This document shows positions 17,908 through 27,323 of a DNA stretch of 64,000 bases, piece after piece. The position numbers and the translations under genes are program-made. A model generated the notes under the pieces. That model saw nothing but the letters and a program-made list of their open reading frames with translations, had not been told where the DNA came from and did not search any database. Within the stretch, counting starts at the first letter, position 1. Each line of letters begins with the position of its first letter. The stretch is from Pacificibacter marinus (GTDB lineage Bacteria > Pseudomonadota > Alphaproteobacteria > Rhodobacterales > Rhodobacteraceae): contig NZ_JAHKPK010000035.1 of assembly GCF_018860665.1 (NCBI RefSeq), positions 1-64,000 on the forward strand, given 5' to 3'.

Positions 17908-18680
17908 AGCATGACTCCCCATTCTTCAGCACGATCCCGCAAGGTCAGACGGTCGACGCGTTTTTTCATGTTTTCGGGCAGCTCAAAGACATGCTGGACA
18001 AAAATACCCGGCAAATGGATCTCTTCTGGGGACAACTCTCCCGGCTCGACCAACTCTTCGACCTCTGCAATCGTCACACGCCCCGCCATAGCCGCCAGCG
18101 GGTTGAAATTTTGTGCACTTTTGGCGAAAACAAGATTACCATGTCGGTCGCCTTTGGCAGCGTGCACCAATGCGAAATCACCGCGGACGGCGCATTCCAT
18201 TACATAGGTTTCACCATCGAACTCTTCGGTGCGCCGTTTGGGGCTTTCCAATACGACCGCCCCGTTGGCCCCATATTTCCAAGGCATTCCGCCATCCGCC
18301 ACCATGGTGCCGACACCTGCTCTGGTAAAAAAGGCGGCTATGCCAGCGCCACCAGCGCGCATCCTCTCTGCGAGCGTTCCCTGAGGCACCAGTTCAAGCT
18401 CGACCTCGCCAGAAGCGTATTTTTGGGCAACCACGGAATTATCCCCAATATAGGAGGCCGTGATCCGTTCCAGCTGGTCGTTTACCAACAAGCGACCCAA
18501 TCCATAGTCATCTGTGCCGCAGTTATTAGCCACCAGTTTAAGGCCTTTGATATCGGTCTCTGCTAGAGCATTGATGAGCGTAATTGGTGTCCCGCAGGCT
18601 CCAAAGCCACCGACAATAATTGTATCGCCATCTCTGACCAAACCGACCAAATCCTTGATGTTAGACGATTGTTTATCCAT
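17904..18680 (-). CDS. 3-oxoacid CoA-transferase subunit A (PcaI/ScoA-like)
   Basis: Alpha subunit, 258 residues. The CoA-binding motif is [19 protein letters not shown] (family: GGFGxxGxPxxLI), and [16 protein letters not shown] and [20 protein letters not shown] are family-typical. The C-terminal [15 protein letters not shown] is also conserved. Upstream lies citrate synthase, ending 34 bases before this gene, so the CoA-transferase product and the citrate synthase that consumes acetyl-CoA are probably coexpressed. Substrate acids such as 3-oxoadipate, acetoacetate or a methylated homologue cannot be told apart by sequence alone. Confidence 0.9.
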   Translation of the reverse strand: MDKQSSNIKDLVGLVRDGDTIIVGGFGACGTPITLINALAETDIKGLKLVANNCGTDDYGLGRLLVNDQLERITASYIGDNSVVAQKYASGEVELELVPQGTLAERMRAGGAGIAAFFTRAGVGTMVADGGMPWKYGANGAVVLESPKRRTEEFDGETYVMECAVRGDFALVHAAKGDRHGNLVFAKSAQNFNPLAAMAGRVTIAEVEELVEPGELSPEEIHLPGIFVQHVFELPENMKKRVDRLTLRDRAEEWGVML

Positions 18681-18713
18681 CTACATAATTTCCCTTTTTA
18701 TCTAATTCTTGCT

Positions 18714-20018
18714 TCAGGATTTTCTGTTGCCCATATCAACGTAGTCACGCGCTGCTGCGCCCGTGTACAATTGACGCGGCCGAGCGATCTTTTGATGCGG
18801 GTCCGAGATCATCTCGCGCCACTGGCTCACCCAGCCAACCGTCCGTGCAATTGCAAAAATTGGCGTGAACATCGAAGTCGGAAACCCCATAGCGTCCAAA
18901 ATGATCCCTGAATAGAAATCGACGTTCGGGTACAGATTTCGCTCGATGAAATAGTCGTCTTCCAACGCGATCCGTTCTAGCTCTGTCGCGACTTCTAGTA
19001 TTGGGTTAGACTTTGTACCCAAAAGTTCGAAAATCTCATGTGCAGACTCCTTCATGACTGTCGCACGTGGATCATGGCTTTTATAAACTCGGTGACCAAA
19101 ACCCATTAAACGGAACGGATCGTTCTTGTCCTTGGCGCGCTTGATAAACTCAGGAATGCGGTCCTTGGTGCCAATCTCGCGCAGGGTTTCAAGACAGGCC
19201 TGATTGGCTCCACCATGCGCCGGGCCCCAAAGGCAAGCAATCCCCGCCGCGATACATCCGAATGGATTGGCTCCCGAACTCGACGCCAGCCGCACGGTTG
19301 AGCTCGACGCATTCTGCTCGTGATCGGCGTGAAGAATAAAAATCCGGTCCATTGCCTTGGCAAAAATCGGATCGATCCGATACTCTTCAGCGGGTACAGC
19401 AAAGCACATGTTTAAGAAATTGCTTGCATAAGGCAAATCGTTTTTCGGATAGATCATCGGTTGGCCAATGGAATATTTATAGGCCATGGCAGCAATCGTC
19501 GGCAGCTTGGCAATCATTCGGATCGACGCAACTTCGCGTTGCCACGGGTCCGTAATATCTGTGGAATCATGATAGAATGCGGACATCGCACCAACCACGC
19601 CGACAAGGGTGGCCATCGGATGCGCGTCGCGCCGGAAGCCACAGAAAAAGTTATGCATTTGTTCATGAATCATTGTGTGACGGGTCACACGGTCTTCAAA
19701 CTCAATTAGTTGAGCGCGATCGGGCAAATCGCCATACAGTAAGGCATGCGCCACCTCTAGAAAAGTCGACTTCTCGGCGAGTTCTTCAATCGGATAGCCT
19801 CGGTGAAGCAACTGCCCCGCATCGCCATCCACAAACGTAATTGCGCTTTCGCACGACGCAGTCGATCCAAAGCCAGGGTCCAACGTGAAAACGCCGGCCT
19901 CTTTGTAAAGCGATCTTATGTCGATCACGTCTGGCCCAAGGGTCGGCCGCAAGATTGGAAGATCGATAGACCGACCCTCAATAGTGAGTTTCGCTGTTGC
20001 TGCTTTCACATCCTTCAT
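18714..20018 (-). CDS. gltA: Citrate synthase (type II, hexameric-type)
   Basis: Condenses acetyl-CoA with oxaloacetate to citrate in the cytoplasm. The 434-residue length fits the Gram-negative NADH-sensitive class. Active-site motifs are present: [19 protein letters not shown] (His), [16 protein letters not shown] (His/Arg) and [11 protein letters not shown] with the catalytic Asp. A good ribosome site (GGGAGG) precedes ATG 20018. Finding it inside a plasmid catabolic block is unusual, because the housekeeping gene is normally chromosomal; it may be a second copy that raises acetyl-CoA flux, or a 2-methylcitrate synthase. I cannot decide between these from motifs. Confidence 0.9.
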   Translation of the reverse strand: MKDVKAATAKLTIEGRSIDLPILRPTLGPDVIDIRSLYKEAGVFTLDPGFGSTASCESAITFVDGDAGQLLHRGYPIEELAEKSTFLEVAHALLYGDLPDRAQLIEFEDRVTRHTMIHEQMHNFFCGFRRDAHPMATLVGVVGAMSAFYHDSTDITDPWQREVASIRMIAKLPTIAAMAYKYSIGQPMIYPKNDLPYASNFLNMCFAVPAEEYRIDPIFAKAMDRIFILHADHEQNASSSTVRLASSSGANPFGCIAAGIACLWGPAHGGANQACLETLREIGTKDRIPEFIKRAKDKNDPFRLMGFGHRVYKSHDPRATVMKESAHEIFELLGTKSNPILEVATELERIALEDDYFIERNLYPNVDFYSGIILDAMGFPTSMFTPIFAIARTVGWVSQWREMISDPHQKIARPRQLYTGAAARDYVDMGNRKS

Positions 20019-20120
20019 GTCGTCTTACCTCCCAATCTGAAAATTGCATTCACTCAAAATCTACCGCCCAGAAAAGACCCGCGCCCAAGTGAAGGCGCAG
20101 GTAAGTTCCAGGGAGGGTAA

Positions 20121-21125
20121 TCAGAGGTCGGCGGTGACTTCTTCAAGCGTTGGCCCCCAACGCATTTCTTCTTTCTGACCCATAACAACCGTCAAAGAGC
20201 CAAGTCCTGTCACTTCCATGCGGACAGTGTCACCGGGTTTAGGACGGCGGTCCAACTCCAAGGCGGAGCCGCCACCGACTGTGCCCGAGCCGAGAAGATC
20301 GCCGTGTTTCAGGGTATCCCCGCGCGAAATGTAGGCTATCAAATCATCAGTGGTCCAACGCATGGTGTCGGCTTTGCCACTCGACCAAAGCTCATCATTA
20401 ACCCAGGCCTTCATCTCCATCGAGCTCATGTCCTCGATTTCGTCCATTGTTGTGACCCACGGGCCCACGGCGTAACAGAAATCTTTCGATTGGGTTGGCC
20501 CAAGCATCAACAACATTTCGGGATCCTGGTAATCACGCGAACTGAAATCATTAAGGATCGTCATCCCGAAGAGCATATCCTTAGCTTCATCAGGGGTCAC
20601 ATTGTGGGCTTGCGCACCAAGAATGAAGCCGAGTTCGAGTTCATAATCCACGAAGTCGGTGTAGCTGGGCCACATAACCGTACCATTGTGCCCAATCAGA
20701 TTGGCGGTACTGCCTTTGTAATAGGCCGGCATCTTGTAATGAAGCGGGTGGAGGTTGTGACCCATCTTTTCGAAATACGCTTCGAGGTGCGCACGAAATG
20801 AAATACAATCGCGAACGATCGAAGGATCTGCCGAGGGAGCCCAATCGATTCCATCCATGGTGATCGAAGCATCGTCAGCACGGGCCACGACTGCATCGTT
20901 TGCTACGTCCAGAAATTGTTTGCCCGTTCCGATGGCTTCGGTCAGACTCGGAGGCAACATCGTATTGGCCATGCGCCAAGACGCTGCATCTGTCGCACCT
21001 TGCGACTGCAACAGAAGTGCTTTGGCTTTTGCGAGATCGATGACACGGTTGTTTTTGGGATCGACTGCCACCAAACGGACGCGTTTACCTTCCGGCGTAT
21101 CGACACGAATTCTACCTATTTTCAT
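20121..21125 (-). CDS. Fumarylacetoacetate hydrolase family protein
   Basis: Member of the FAH superfamily (334 residues) whose enzymes hydrolyse C-C bonds of acylpyruvate-like compounds or decarboxylate/hydrate related oxo acids. The metal-binding pattern is visible: VDYELELGFILG (the two Glu of ExE) and FGMTILNDFSSRDYQDPE followed by KDFCYAVGPW. The later YISRGDTLKHGDLLGSGTVG is the conserved family segment. AGAAGG lies 9 bases before ATG 21125. It sits 7 bases after the cyclase-family gene; a two-step hydrolytic ring-opening and chain cleavage by this pair is a plausible reading. Confidence 0.88.
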   Translation of the reverse strand: MKIGRIRVDTPEGKRVRLVAVDPKNNRVIDLAKAKALLLQSQGATDAASWRMANTMLPPSLTEAIGTGKQFLDVANDAVVARADDASITMDGIDWAPSADPSIVRDCISFRAHLEAYFEKMGHNLHPLHYKMPAYYKGSTANLIGHNGTVMWPSYTDFVDYELELGFILGAQAHNVTPDEAKDMLFGMTILNDFSSRDYQDPEMLLMLGPTQSKDFCYAVGPWVTTMDEIEDMSSMEMKAWVNDELWSSGKADTMRWTTDDLIAYISRGDTLKHGDLLGSGTVGGGSALELDRRPKPGDTVRMEVTGLGSLTVVMGQKEEMRWGPTLEEVTADL

Positions 21126-21131
21126 TTGTTA

Positions 21132-21992
21132 TTATCCTTCTGATTTTGTGTTGGTTTTATTTGGGACTAACGCAACGACTCGGCTCCACGCGCCGCTTGC
21201 ACCTTCGATATTGATGGGCAATGCGATGATGCTGAAACCAAATGCCACTGGTAACGTTTTGAGATTGGAAACTTTTTCAATCTGGCTATAGGGGATGTCG
21301 CGCCCGACAAGATGCGATTCCCAAAGCTGGTGTCGGTCGCCTTCAAGGGCGTCGGCCACCATTAAATCAAACGGCCGATCAAGGCCCCAGGCATCAATCC
21401 CGATAAGCTTGACTCCACGATCAAGAAGATATCGCGTGGCACATTCCCGCATCCCGGGATGCAGCTGATCGTACCCGGGCTCACCGAAATGCTCCGAAAC
21501 ATCTGTGCGAATGAGCGCGATGTCTTTTGGCTTGATCGTATATCCGATCCGTTCGAGCTCACGTTCGACGTCTTCGGCACGAATGCCTTCGTTGCGATCA
21601 ATTTTGCGCATATCCAATACAAACCCATCACCCAGAAACCATTGCAGTGGCAGTTCATCGATGGTCTGCGCGGGCTTTCCGGCACTTGTCGGGGAATAAT
21701 GCCAAGGCGCGTCAACATGGGTGCCTGCATGGGTACTCAGCGTCACCACTTCCTGCGCCCAGCCCAAACCGTCGCGCCAATACTCGCTCCCAATCCCGAA
21801 AATATTCGCCGATTTTTCTGCGGTCTCCACATGATCGGCATATTCGATCTTGTGCGGCATCTTCTCGTACTCGGCAGTCCGGTTGGACAGACGATACGAC
21901 AGATCAAACGCAAGCCAGTCTCGTCCGGCAAAATTGATTGGTTCACCGGATGGCGCCAAAAGGGTTGTTAAGGGGGAGGCCGCAGAGGTCAT
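21132..21992 (-). CDS. Cyclase family (kynurenine formamidase/isatin hydrolase-like) hydrolase
   Basis: PF04199-type metal-dependent hydrolase of 286 residues. The metal-binding signature HAGTHVDAPWH (HxGTHxDxPxH) is complete, near residue 90. Family enzymes open amide or lactam/lactone rings, such as kynurenine formamidase and isatin hydrolase, so here it may open a ring produced by the molybdenum hydroxylase. A later GVKLIGIDAWGLDRPFD is also family-typical. The start overlaps the hydroxylase stop (ATGA), indicating tight coupling. Substrate remains open: an isatin-like lactam is one option, since Mo hydroxylases form lactams from N-heterocycles. Confidence 0.85.
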   Translation of the reverse strand: MTSAASPLTTLLAPSGEPINFAGRDWLAFDLSYRLSNRTAEYEKMPHKIEYADHVETAEKSANIFGIGSEYWRDGLGWAQEVVTLSTHAGTHVDAPWHYSPTSAGKPAQTIDELPLQWFLGDGFVLDMRKIDRNEGIRAEDVERELERIGYTIKPKDIALIRTDVSEHFGEPGYDQLHPGMRECATRYLLDRGVKLIGIDAWGLDRPFDLMVADALEGDRHQLWESHLVGRDIPYSQIEKVSNLKTLPVAFGFSIIALPINIEGASGAWSRVVALVPNKTNTKSEG

Positions 21993-24922
21993 TTATTATT
22001 CTCCAACTTAGATTCTCCTTGTGCGCGATTTATCAAATCGAGCACCCGCGCCGGGGTTAGTGGTGAACTCGATATCTTCACCCCAAGCGGACGTAGTGCA
22101 TCCTCGACCGCCAGTACGATCGTCGTTGTGGTCGCGATACTACCGTCTTCACCCGCGCCCTTGGCGCCGGTTGCAGTCGCTTTTGATCGTGTCTGCATGT
22201 GTTCAATTTCCAGATCCGGGGTCGACCAAATCGACGGCATCCCGTAGTCTTTCATCGTTTTCGTATGCGGTTTGCCAGCGTTGTCATAGGCAATTTCCTC
22301 GAACATGGTCCCGCCAAGTTGTTGCATGACCGAACCCATAATCTGGCCATCAAGCAGCATGGGATTGAGCACCGTTCCGTGATCGGAAATGAGCCAGAGC
22401 TTTAGGATCTTGACCCGACCAGTCTTAATATTAACCTCGACCTTCGCCGCCTGTGCGCCACCTGGATTAGCGGGATACAGTTGACCACGGCCCAATTCGT
22501 CGAACTCCCAGCTCACGTCTGGATGAAGATAAGTTCCGATCTCTTCCAAAAGCGAGGAATCTGCCCCCTCCAGCATGATCCCGGAACCGGGCTGGAAATA
22601 GACCGAATAGGCCACCTCCTCATAGGTGCAGGTCTCGTTTGTCGACGGTGTTGTAAACACGCCATTTTCGACACTAACATCGCCAATATCGCATTTTAGG
22701 ATACGCGATGCTGCAAGCTTCATGCGTGGTAAAATTTTTGCTGCGGCGGCTTCTATGGCCCCAACTGCGTACATTGCACCTCGGCTCGAATAGGTGCCCG
22801 AACCGAAGGGCCCTTCGTTGGTATCACCGAACTTGACCCGAACCTGATCCGGACGACATCCCAACAGGTCAGCCGCAACTTGGGCATAAACAGTCTCAAT
22901 TCCCTGACCGAGACTGGTCATGCCGGTAAACACCCGCACCGTCCCATCCGAATTCACCCGAACCGAAGCGCTCTCGTAACTCTGAAACATCGTCCCCGGA
23001 AACGCGGCGCCCGCCGGCTCGATATACGGCACGATGCTATAGCCAATGTATTTGCCGTTCGCCTGGGCTACGGCCTTTTCCTGCTCGAGGCTCGGAATGT
23101 CGATCTTGTCGACAAGCTTGCGATAGCAATCCCGCGAACTACTGTCCTCGATGGTCGGTCCAGTGGCGATGCGATAGGGAAAGGACTCAGGAAAATTGCG
23201 TTCGCGGATATCCACCCGATTGATACCTAGCTTTTCGGCGGCTCGTTCCATCAGCAGCTCACTCGCGAGGTTGGCAATGTCTTTGCCGTAGCCTCGATAG
23301 GCGCCATAGGGTGGCTTATTAGTGACCGCTGCCTGCGCCAGCATCCGATAGTTCGAGACGTCGTAAATGCTACTGCCATAGACGCTGCCGTTAATTGGCA
23401 TCCCCAAACCACCGGCCCGTTCCGCCCCATCGCATCCAATATCGCTGAGGACGTGAACGTCCATAGCAAGAAGTTTGCCGTCAGCATCAAAGGCCCCGCG
23501 AGTCCGTAGTCTGAAATCGCGAGCATGAGGCCCCGCACGCGTCCAAGATGACCGAGGCTCAATCCATTTAACAGGCCGACCGAGGATACGCGTCGCGGCT
23601 ACGGGCAAATATTCGGCATCAACGCCGAGCTTGCCACCAAAGCCACCACCAATATCGCCCGTAAGCACCTGAATGTCGGTTTCCGGAATACCGAAGGTTT
23701 TCGAAATAAACATGCGGAACTGGTGCGGAATCTGAACAGAGGCCCGTACGATCAGAGAATGCTGATCCGAATCCCAAGATGCCAAAACCCCACGGGTTTC
23801 CATCGGTTGTGCGGAATAGCGTTGCGATGAAAACACTTCATCCATGACCAGATGCGCCGTCTCGAAAGACTCATCAACTTCACCGATCGTAAATGGATAA
23901 TGGGTTTGCAAATTGTCGCCCCACTCTGGATAGAGCAGGAATTCAGGCTCATCGCTGGTTCGGGTGGCCGAGGTTTCCGGATCGGTGATAACCGGTAAAG
24001 GATCGTAATCCACAAAAACCCGCGCTGCGGCATCTTCTGCAATTTCCGGTGTCTCGGCCAATACCAGCGCAACTGGCTCGCCAAAAAAGATCGTCTTTTC
24101 GTCCGCGATAGGCATTCGGCGTGGCAACTTGAACCCAAAGGCATCCATGGTGGGCGACATCGGCCCACAAACTTTCGCAATATCCGCACCGGTCAAAACC
24201 GCGGCAACGCCAGGCATGGATTTCGCCTGGGTAACATCTATGTTCAGGATACGGGCATGTGCCTGCGTCGATGGCACAATCGTCATGTGAAGCATACCAG
24301 GCATCGTGAAATTATCCACGTAATTGGCATTTCCGCGCAGCAGACGGTCGTCTTCCTTGCGCGACGTCGAACGCCCGACGTGGCTCTCTCCGGCTAAGAC
24401 ATCACCAGCATCAGCCAGGGGTTCAGCCTCCCCAGCGGCGACTTTTATCGCACGAATAATATTACTGTACCCGGTGCACCGACAGTAGTTGCCCCCAAGA
24501 CCTAGCTTGATCTGCTTATCTGTAAGCGGTTCTGGTCCGCGGTCCCGCAGGAGCGCTTCGGCGGACATCAACATGCCGGAGGTGCAAAACCCGCATTGCA
24601 GCGCATGGCAGTCCCGAAAAGCTCTTTGTAACGTCGTGAGCTCACCGTTTTCCGCAAGGGCCTCGACAGTGCGCACCGTCGCACCGTCGCACTCCACAGC
24701 CAGCCGTAGACAAGATTTTGTTAACTGCCCGCCGACATCAACCGTACATGCACCGCAGGCCCCTTCCTCACATCCAATTCTTGGCCCTCGAAGGTTGGCG
24801 TCCTTTCGCAAAAAGTCGACCAAAAGCGTCCGCCCTTCGACATTGCCGGAAACGGTCTTTCCATTAACCTCCATCTGCACAGCAATGAGGTCTGAGTTAT
24901 TGGTGCCTGAAATATTGGTCAT
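21989..24922 (-). CDS. Molybdenum hydroxylase, fused [2Fe-2S] and molybdopterin subunits
   Basis: Xanthine-dehydrogenase-family hydroxylase in which the iron-sulfur subunit (residues ~13-170) is fused to the large molybdopterin subunit (~185-977). Plant-type [2Fe-2S] Cys are 51, 56, 59 and 71; the second cluster uses Cys110, 113, 147 and 149. The large part shows GGGFGGKLGVDAEYLPVA, the substrate-channel loop PPYGAYRGYGKDIA, and near the C-terminus GAKGAGEDGS with the catalytic Glu. The CO-dehydrogenase AYRCSFR loop is absent, so this is a hydroxylase rather than CoxL of CO dehydrogenase. It would use water to hydroxylate a heterocycle or oxidise an aldehyde. Its FAD subunit is the preceding gene; XdhC at 1041 likely matures it. 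Confidence 0.92.
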   Translation of the reverse strand: MTNISGTNNSDLIAVQMEVNGKTVSGNVEGRTLLVDFLRKDANLRGPRIGCEEGACGACTVDVGGQLTKSCLRLAVECDGATVRTVEALAENGELTTLQRAFRDCHALQCGFCTSGMLMSAEALLRDRGPEPLTDKQIKLGLGGNYCRCTGYSNIIRAIKVAAGEAEPLADAGDVLAGESHVGRSTSRKEDDRLLRGNANYVDNFTMPGMLHMTIVPSTQAHARILNIDVTQAKSMPGVAAVLTGADIAKVCGPMSPTMDAFGFKLPRRMPIADEKTIFFGEPVALVLAETPEIAEDAAARVFVDYDPLPVITDPETSATRTSDEPEFLLYPEWGDNLQTHYPFTIGEVDESFETAHLVMDEVFSSQRYSAQPMETRGVLASWDSDQHSLIVRASVQIPHQFRMFISKTFGIPETDIQVLTGDIGGGFGGKLGVDAEYLPVAATRILGRPVKWIEPRSSWTRAGPHARDFRLRTRGAFDADGKLLAMDVHVLSDIGCDGAERAGGLGMPINGSVYGSSIYDVSNYRMLAQAAVTNKPPYGAYRGYGKDIANLASELLMERAAEKLGINRVDIRERNFPESFPYRIATGPTIEDSSSRDCYRKLVDKIDIPSLEQEKAVAQANGKYIGYSIVPYIEPAGAAFPGTMFQSYESASVRVNSDGTVRVFTGMTSLGQGIETVYAQVAADLLGCRPDQVRVKFGDTNEGPFGSGTYSSRGAMYAVGAIEAAAAKILPRMKLAASRILKCDIGDVSVENGVFTTPSTNETCTYEEVAYSVYFQPGSGIMLEGADSSLLEEIGTYLHPDVSWEFDELGRGQLYPANPGGAQAAKVEVNIKTGRVKILKLWLISDHGTVLNPMLLDGQIMGSVMQQLGGTMFEEIAYDNAGKPHTKTMKDYGMPSIWSTPDLEIEHMQTRSKATATGAKGAGEDGSIATTTTIVLAVEDALRPLGVKISSSPLTPARVLDLINRAQGESKLENNK

Positions 24923-25758
24923 GCCTTCGCCTCGCGATATTCAGCTGCGATCTCAACCAATAGCTCTGCTATCAGCGCTAATTTGAACTCCGGCGACCCC
25001 TGACCGTCTTCGATAGGCGCTACCGGACGCGTGGATAGTGCAGCCATGAAGGCCTCTGAAGTCGCAGGTTCTTCAAGGTTGGCCATCACTCCGGCGGCGC
25101 TGGGAACAAGTTGTGGGCGCTTATCAAGGCCCCCAACTGCGACCCGCAATTCACCGTCCACCTCGGAGACGGCAATATTTACGATGCAGACGTCATTGAT
25201 CTGGCGGGAAAATTCACGATACGTAGAAAACCCAAGCCGTGTAGTGCCAGGACAGGTGACTGACATCACCAGTTCATCTTGCAAAACATTTGCACGATAT
25301 CCCGCAAAAAAGTCATCGATTTCGATGTCGCGACGGCCCTTCGATCCAACCGCACTAACAACCGCCTTCAGCGCAAGAAACGCGACCGGATAATTCGCCC
25401 TCGGATCGGCCCAGCAAAGTGACCCCACAGCAGTCCCCTGAGCCCGGATTTGCGCATCCGCAAGCGCAGCACCTGCCTCTCGCAAAACGGGGGCCACCTC
25501 TGCAATTCCGGGCCAATTCATGAGCCGATCAATGGTGACACGCGGACCTACGCGGATGCCTGTGTCTGCGACCTCTACCGTTGAACTCAACTCCGGTATG
25601 CCCTTGATATCCACAAGGGCTAATGGATTCACAACGCGCATTCTAAGGGTTGGAATGATGGCTTGCCCACCGTTCAAAACCATTGAGTGGGCACTCAAAA
25701 GCTCCAATGCCCGCTCTACCGTTTTAGGGCTATGGTATGTTATTGGCTTAGGTCTCAT
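24919..25758 (-). CDS. FAD-binding subunit of the molybdenum hydroxylase
   Basis: Medium subunit (279 residues) passing electrons from the Fe-S clusters to FAD and an acceptor. The family FAD motifs are in place: VLNGGQAIIPTLRMRV near residue 33 and the second near AQIRAQGTAVGSLCWADPR, where most relatives have IRNxGTxGGS. The C-terminal CO_deh_flav_C domain starts at TTRLGFSTYREFSRQ. The gene overlaps the fused hydroxylase by 4 bases. It follows lysR by 55 bases and is probably the first structural gene of the block. Confidence 0.9.
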   Translation of the reverse strand: MRPKPITYHSPKTVERALELLSAHSMVLNGGQAIIPTLRMRVVNPLALVDIKGIPELSSTVEVADTGIRVGPRVTIDRLMNWPGIAEVAPVLREAGAALADAQIRAQGTAVGSLCWADPRANYPVAFLALKAVVSAVGSKGRRDIEIDDFFAGYRANVLQDELVMSVTCPGTTRLGFSTYREFSRQINDVCIVNIAVSEVDGELRVAVGGLDKRPQLVPSAAGVMANLEEPATSEAFMAALSTRPVAPIEDGQGSPEFKLALIAELLVEIAAEYREAKA

Positions 25759-25813
25759 TGTGTGGCACCCATATGTTTCTATAAGTAGCTTAAGGGGTTA
25801 GACGTCAGAGCGT

Positions 25814-26803
25814 CTAATTGATATTATCAATGACGTTGTTGGTTCGAGACGCCCGCGCCAACTCGCAAGCCTTAAAAATAGCCTGCACGGCTCCCCCTTC
25901 AGACAACTCGCACTCGACACCGGAAACGAATTCCATCGCGGCGTCGCGGATCATCTTGATTGCCTCGAGTTCCTGCCCCGCAAATGCAGACAATTGGCGT
26001 GATACGACCACCAATCGCGGGGGCCGGAACGTCAATTGAAGAGGACGCACCCACAAATCCTTAGTAACTGTTAGTTCACTCAGGGCATGGGCAGGCAACA
26101 CCGCACACCAATGTCCTTGACGCAGATGAGACATTACAATCTGAACCGATTCAGTACTCATTCGTGGCACGTCGTTACTGGACGCGGCGTTGAGAAATGC
26201 CTCAATCGGACCAGTATAGCAGCCGCTCGGCAGATGGCATAATGGCAGGCTGGCAAGATCATCCAAAGTCGGATTGAAATTATCTGGAACCACTCCCCGT
26301 TGGGCTACAACATAAATCTGTTCATCGAAAAGATGGGCCAGCACCTCAAGATCACCATGAACTTGATCAAGATAAGTAATCCCGACATCCATATCACACG
26401 CCAGAATATCCCGCGTAATATCGGTACAAGTTACGGTTTTAGACTGAAGGGAACAGGATAGATGTGACTGGCTGAGTTTCGTGGACAAACGAGCTACCAT
26501 TTCGACACCGGACGGAACAGTGCCAAACACAAGTGGCATGTTCGACTTTTCACGAAACTGGGCGAGCGCGCCGTCCATCTTACCGCGCAGAAATAGAAGA
26601 TTGCGCGCATAATTCACAACGATTTCCCCTTCTCCCGTGAGGCCCAAGTATCGTCGCTGACGGCGTATCAACTCAAAGCCAAACTGGCGCTCTAGCTCTT
26701 TGATTCCGATAGACAACGTGGGTTGAGTTACGCAGCATTCGTCTGCCGCCTTGCCAAAATGACCATGCTTGGCGACGGCCACTAGGTATTCGAAATGTTT
26801 CAT
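25814..26803 (-). CDS. LysR-type transcriptional regulator
   Basis: LTTR of 329 residues. The N-terminal HTH reads GHFGKAADECCVTQPTLSIGI, followed by KELERQFGFELIRRQRR. The C-terminal effector domain shows the common LPLCHLPSGCY and HLRQGHWCAVLPAHALSE segments. It resembles CbbR/CynR/OxyR-like proteins in layout, but the effector is unknown. GGGGAG precedes ATG 26803 by 7 bases. It is read in the same direction as the catabolic block, so it may be the first gene of the block rather than a divergent control gene, and its promoter contains the TetR-type palindrome at 26850. Confidence 0.88.
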   Translation of the reverse strand: MKHFEYLVAVAKHGHFGKAADECCVTQPTLSIGIKELERQFGFELIRRQRRYLGLTGEGEIVVNYARNLLFLRGKMDGALAQFREKSNMPLVFGTVPSGVEMVARLSTKLSQSHLSCSLQSKTVTCTDITRDILACDMDVGITYLDQVHGDLEVLAHLFDEQIYVVAQRGVVPDNFNPTLDDLASLPLCHLPSGCYTGPIEAFLNAASSNDVPRMSTESVQIVMSHLRQGHWCAVLPAHALSELTVTKDLWVRPLQLTFRPPRLVVVSRQLSAFAGQELEAIKMIRDAAMEFVSGVECELSEGGAVQAIFKACELARASRTNNVIDNIN

Positions 26804-26849
26804 TTGAATCTCCCCTCCCTAGGCCACAAATTGCTGCCTCGGAATTTAT

Positions 26850-26869
26850 AATACGATACGTGTCGTATT
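26850..26869. promoter_or_regulatory. 20-bp near-palindrome, second candidate TetR operator, before lysR
   Basis: aatacgatacgtgtcgtatt is symmetric except for one central pair. It lies 47 bases upstream of the lysR start and shares acgatacgtRtcgt with the palindrome at 7249-7264. No third copy was noticed in other intergenic regions. It may place the whole block under the TetR regulator encoded at 7323-7946. The remaining bases to 27083 hold no gene. Confidence 0.6.
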
Positions 26870-27083
26870 GTAAAGGGGGAGAAGAAAGGGCGGGAGGTAA
26901 GCTAAAGTCAGATCATTTCTAATGGATGATGTGGGAGGTACTGCTGCATCAATTTTTCTTGGCGACGACCTGAACCCTGAGTGCCCGCCAGCTTTGCGCG
27001 GTGTCCTTGGGGTTAGGTCTGTGACCTTATCTGGCTGGATACTCTGGCGTATGCGCTAACGTCAGACACAAACAGAGTAATAC

Positions 27084-27213
27084 TCATCGACTTGGGTTTC
27101 CTATAAACTGGATAGTGATCGGCGGCGTTGCAACTGCTCAAACAAGCTGAAAACCAACGACAATACCAACCCTCGCGTTATTGAATTTGGCAGCGGAAAT
27201 CATCTCTCCCAGG
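27084..27213 (-). pseudogene. Remnant of the 3' end of an AbrB-family permease gene
   Basis: On the minus strand this piece reads LGEMISAAKFNNARVGIVVG, then FQLV, a stop, and AVATPPITIQFIGNPSR before a final TGA. The intact gene at 42525-43610 ends LGEMIAAAKFNNATVGIVVG, FQLVRAVATNLIMPPIII and RFAANPNP. So the remnant carries a nonsense change at the Arg and a 12-base deletion (NLIM). Similarity is clear at the DNA level too (for example gaacaagctgaaagccaacg against aaacaagctgaaaaccaacg). Nothing of the upstream 85 percent of the gene remains here. Confidence 0.8.
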
Positions 27214-27302
27214 TCGCGGTGTAAAACTGGTCTACTAAGTTATCCTTTGTCGTGCGCTTTGGCGCGAGTGCTTGTCATATAGCTAACGCGTGCCAAAGCG
27301 CA

Positions 27303-27323
27303 TGTTGGCCCTTGGGGCCAACA
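27303..27323. repeat. Perfect 9-bp stem-loop
   Basis: TGTTGGCCC and GGGCCAACA flank a TTG loop. The hairpin lies downstream of the IS21 relic on the minus strand. No T-run follows on either strand, so a terminator role is weak; it could be part of the old element's end. Confidence 0.4.

Noticed and set aside
21989-24922. Aerobic CO dehydrogenase large subunit
   Set aside because: The diagnostic AYRCSFR active-site loop is absent and the Fe-S subunit is fused at the N-terminus.
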